This document shows positions 62,682-64,000 of a stretch of 64,000 nt of DNA, piece by piece (positions within the stretch are counted from its first letter, which is position 1; every line of letters begins with the position of its first letter). Below the pieces are notes generated by a model. It searched no databases, was not told the origin of the DNA, and was given only the letters and a program-made list of their open reading frames with translations. The translations under genes were made by a program, and so were the position numbers. This DNA is from Gammaproteobacteria bacterium (lineage in GTDB: Bacteria > Pseudomonadota > Gammaproteobacteria > Steroidobacterales > Steroidobacteraceae), in contig DAHXNV010000007.1 in the NCBI GenBank assembly GCA_027365225.1, positions 21,788 through 85,787 on the forward strand, in the 5' to 3' direction.

Positions 62682-64000
62682 ATGACCAGACCGATCGGGT
62701 CCCGCAGGGGCTCGGCGTGGATCGCGTCGATCCTCCTGAGCGCCTGCCCGCTCATCGCCGCCGCGCAAATTCGCTTCAATCTGCCGGCCGAGCCGCTGGC
62801 GCAGGCCCTGCAGGACCTCGCAACCGAGGCGGGATTGAACGTTTACTACGACCCTTCCGATGTCGCCGGATTGAAGGCCGATGCGCTCCAGGCGGACCTC
62901 ACACCGAAGGCGGCCTTTGCGCGACTGCTGGCCGGCACGCGGCTCGTCGCCGTGTACGTGGATTCCGACACCGTGCGGGTGGTGCCGAAGGCTGAGGCGC
63001 AAGAGGGACTTCTCAACGGCAGTGCCCCGGGCCGCGCAGGCCACGCGCGCGTATCGCGGCGCGACAGTCGGACGATGTCTGCGAATGATCCCCCGGCCGC
63101 CGGCCGTGCCACCGGACCGCATCGGAGTGCGAGTCGGCCTGAGTACAACCATCGAAAAGCACACGCGGCCGCGCTCAAGGAAGTGATCGTCACCGGCTCG
63201 CGGCTGCCCACGACTTCCAAGTACACCTCGCAGGAAGTGCTGATCTACAACCGGCGGGCCATCGATCAGAGCGGCCGGAATTCGATCGCCTCGTTCCTCT
63301 CGACGCTGCCGCAAGCGCCTGTCGCGTCACAGGAATCAGTGTATGGGTACTATGGAACCGTAAATTTGCGAGGTCTTCCGGACGGCTCGACGCTGGTACT
63401 CCTGAACGGCCGTCGCCTCGAAAATACCGCGATATCGGGCGGCACCTTCTTTGATTTGAACGACATTCCGCTTGCGGCGGTTAAAAGAATAGAGGTCGAT
63501 CCGAACGGCTCGTCCGCGATTTACGGCTCCGACGCCATCGCAGGCGTGGTGAACATCATCCTGAAAAAGCACTTCAATGGATTTGCGGCGAACGTTCGGT
63601 ATGACTCGGCGAAGAATCTCGGGGACATGCGGGTCAGCGTGGCTTGGGGACGGCAATGGCGGCGCGGCGGTCTGTCGGTGATCGCCAGTTACGGGGTCGA
63701 CAGCGGTCTGTCGAGCGCGGACCGTCTTCTCACCGCGAACAATGATTATCGAAGTTTCGGCGGACCCGATAACAACTACGCGGCATGCTTTCCTGGCAAC
63801 GTCTTCTCCATCAATGGTGCGCCGCTGCCGGGTGCGCCACCCGGCAGCGATGCCACGGATGCTGAGGTCACCGGGTCAGTTACGGCCGGCAAGCCGCCCT
63901 TCTCGCAGTTTACGTACGGCGCGGTAAATCAGTGCTCGATATTCTATGGGTGCGGCTCTTTTGGGCGGCATAAATCACGCTGCAAGTCGCTCGTCCGGGT
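62682..64000 (+). CDS. TonB-dependent receptor with STN signalling domain (partial at right edge)
   Basis: The frame is open from the ATG at 62682 (GGAGAAG before it) to the window end, 439 codons. A signal peptide (about 1-28, ending LIAAA) is followed by an STN domain (RFNLPAEPLAQALQDLATEA, LLAGTRLVAVYVDSDTVRVV), a disordered linker of about 60 residues, and the plug: KEVIVTGSRLPT, VNLRGLPDGSTLVLLNGRR, VDPNGSSAIYGSDAIAGVVN. The barrel begins before the edge. STN plus the upstream sigma and FecR genes make a complete three-part transmembrane signalling unit. The GSDAIAGVVN plug type is shared with receptors for carbohydrates as well as siderophores; the ligand is unknown. Confidence 0.92.
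   Translation, partial: MTRPIGSRRGSAWIASILLSACPLIAAAQIRFNLPAEPLAQALQDLATEAGLNVYYDPSDVAGLKADALQADLTPKAAFARLLAGTRLVAVYVDSDTVRVVPKAEAQEGLLNGSAPGRAGHARVSRRDSRTMSANDPPAAGRATGPHRSASRPEYNHRKAHAAALKEVIVTGSRLPTTSKYTSQEVLIYNRRAIDQSGRNSIASFLSTLPQAPVASQESVYGYYGTVNLRGLPDGSTLVLLNGRRLENTAISGGTFFDLNDIPLAAVKRIEVDPNGSSAIYGSDAIAGVVNIILKKHFNGFAANVRYDSAKNLGDMRVSVAWGRQWRRGGLSVIASYGVDSGLSSADRLLTANNDYRSFGGPDNNYAACFPGNVFSINGAPLPGAPPGSDATDAEVTGSVTAGKPPFSQFTYGAVNQCSIFYGCGSFGRHKSRCKSLVR

Overview
The window is a GC-rich chromosomal segment, most likely from a gammaproteobacterium of the Nevskiales/Steroidobacterales/Xanthomonadales type. This is inferred from the sensor kinase-lipoprotein-sigma54 regulator trio of the GlrK/QseG/GlrR kind, a fused isobutyryl-CoA mutase, a PEP-CTERM/XrtA-type sugar transferase and FecI/FecR/TonB-receptor signalling. 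No rRNA, tRNA or CRISPR array was recognised. Both ends cut genes: an IcmF-type mutase on the left and a TonB-dependent receptor on the right. Layout: 1-7.4 kb holds housekeeping genes (mutase, PlsC acyltransferase, XerD, 7Fe ferredoxin, Nudix hydrolase, periplasmic-sensor diguanylate cyclase). 7.4-11.6 kb is accessory DNA: a frameshifted PIN toxin, an unidentified coding remnant, an N-terminally truncated AraC regulator, a Fic AMP-transferase and a roughly 313-bp fold-back element. 11.6-22.7 kb is a surface-glycan neighbourhood with three glycosyltransferases and a polyprenyl-phosphate sugar transferase, and inside it a tightly packed five-gene set (ACP, AMP-ligase, SDR, gamma-class PLP enzyme, PLP decarboxylase). 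That set is the best candidate here for an undescribed biosynthetic system. 22.7-32.7 kb carries an RHH/PIN toxin-antitoxin pair, the GlrK-QseG-GlrR operon, GalE, the SrkA kinase and a large GGDEF-EAL protein. 32.7-35.7 kb is accessory again (Xre/RES toxin pair, low-GC GT32 glycosyltransferase, DUF433 antitoxin whose toxin partner is cut short by a stop).

35.7-41.7 kb is a sugar-use unit: LacI regulator, sugar-porter MFS and a divergent secreted GH3 glucosidase with a LacI-type operator in its promoter. 42.2-46.8 kb has a GPR1/YaaH-like membrane protein, a FadR-type regulator, an enoyl-CoA hydratase, and a flavin reductase-MarR fusion next to an acyl-CoA-dehydrogenase-fold protein, an arrangement like two-component hydroxyphenylacetate hydroxylase. 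46.8-56.5 kb holds the CrcB fluoride channel, a cyclopropane-synthase-like methyltransferase with a geranylgeranyl-reductase-like flavoprotein, a lipoprotein hydrolase, OmpW, a DUF2946 protein and a TonB receptor. 56.5-64 kb contains a decayed PIN toxin, a TnpB stub, an ABC-2 permease without an adjacent ATPase, two paralogous divergent ECF sigma factors, FecR and the partial STN-type TonB receptor.

Two themes recur. Toxin-antitoxin systems are frequent and in all stages of decay: at least two intact pairs and several broken ones. The promoters of three toxin/Fic-type genes place the -10 box only 5-7 nt before the start codon, which suggests leaderless mRNAs. c-di-GMP turnover (two proteins) and sigma54/two-component control sit beside exopolysaccharide genes, which fits a surface-attached or biofilm lifestyle, but that link is inference.
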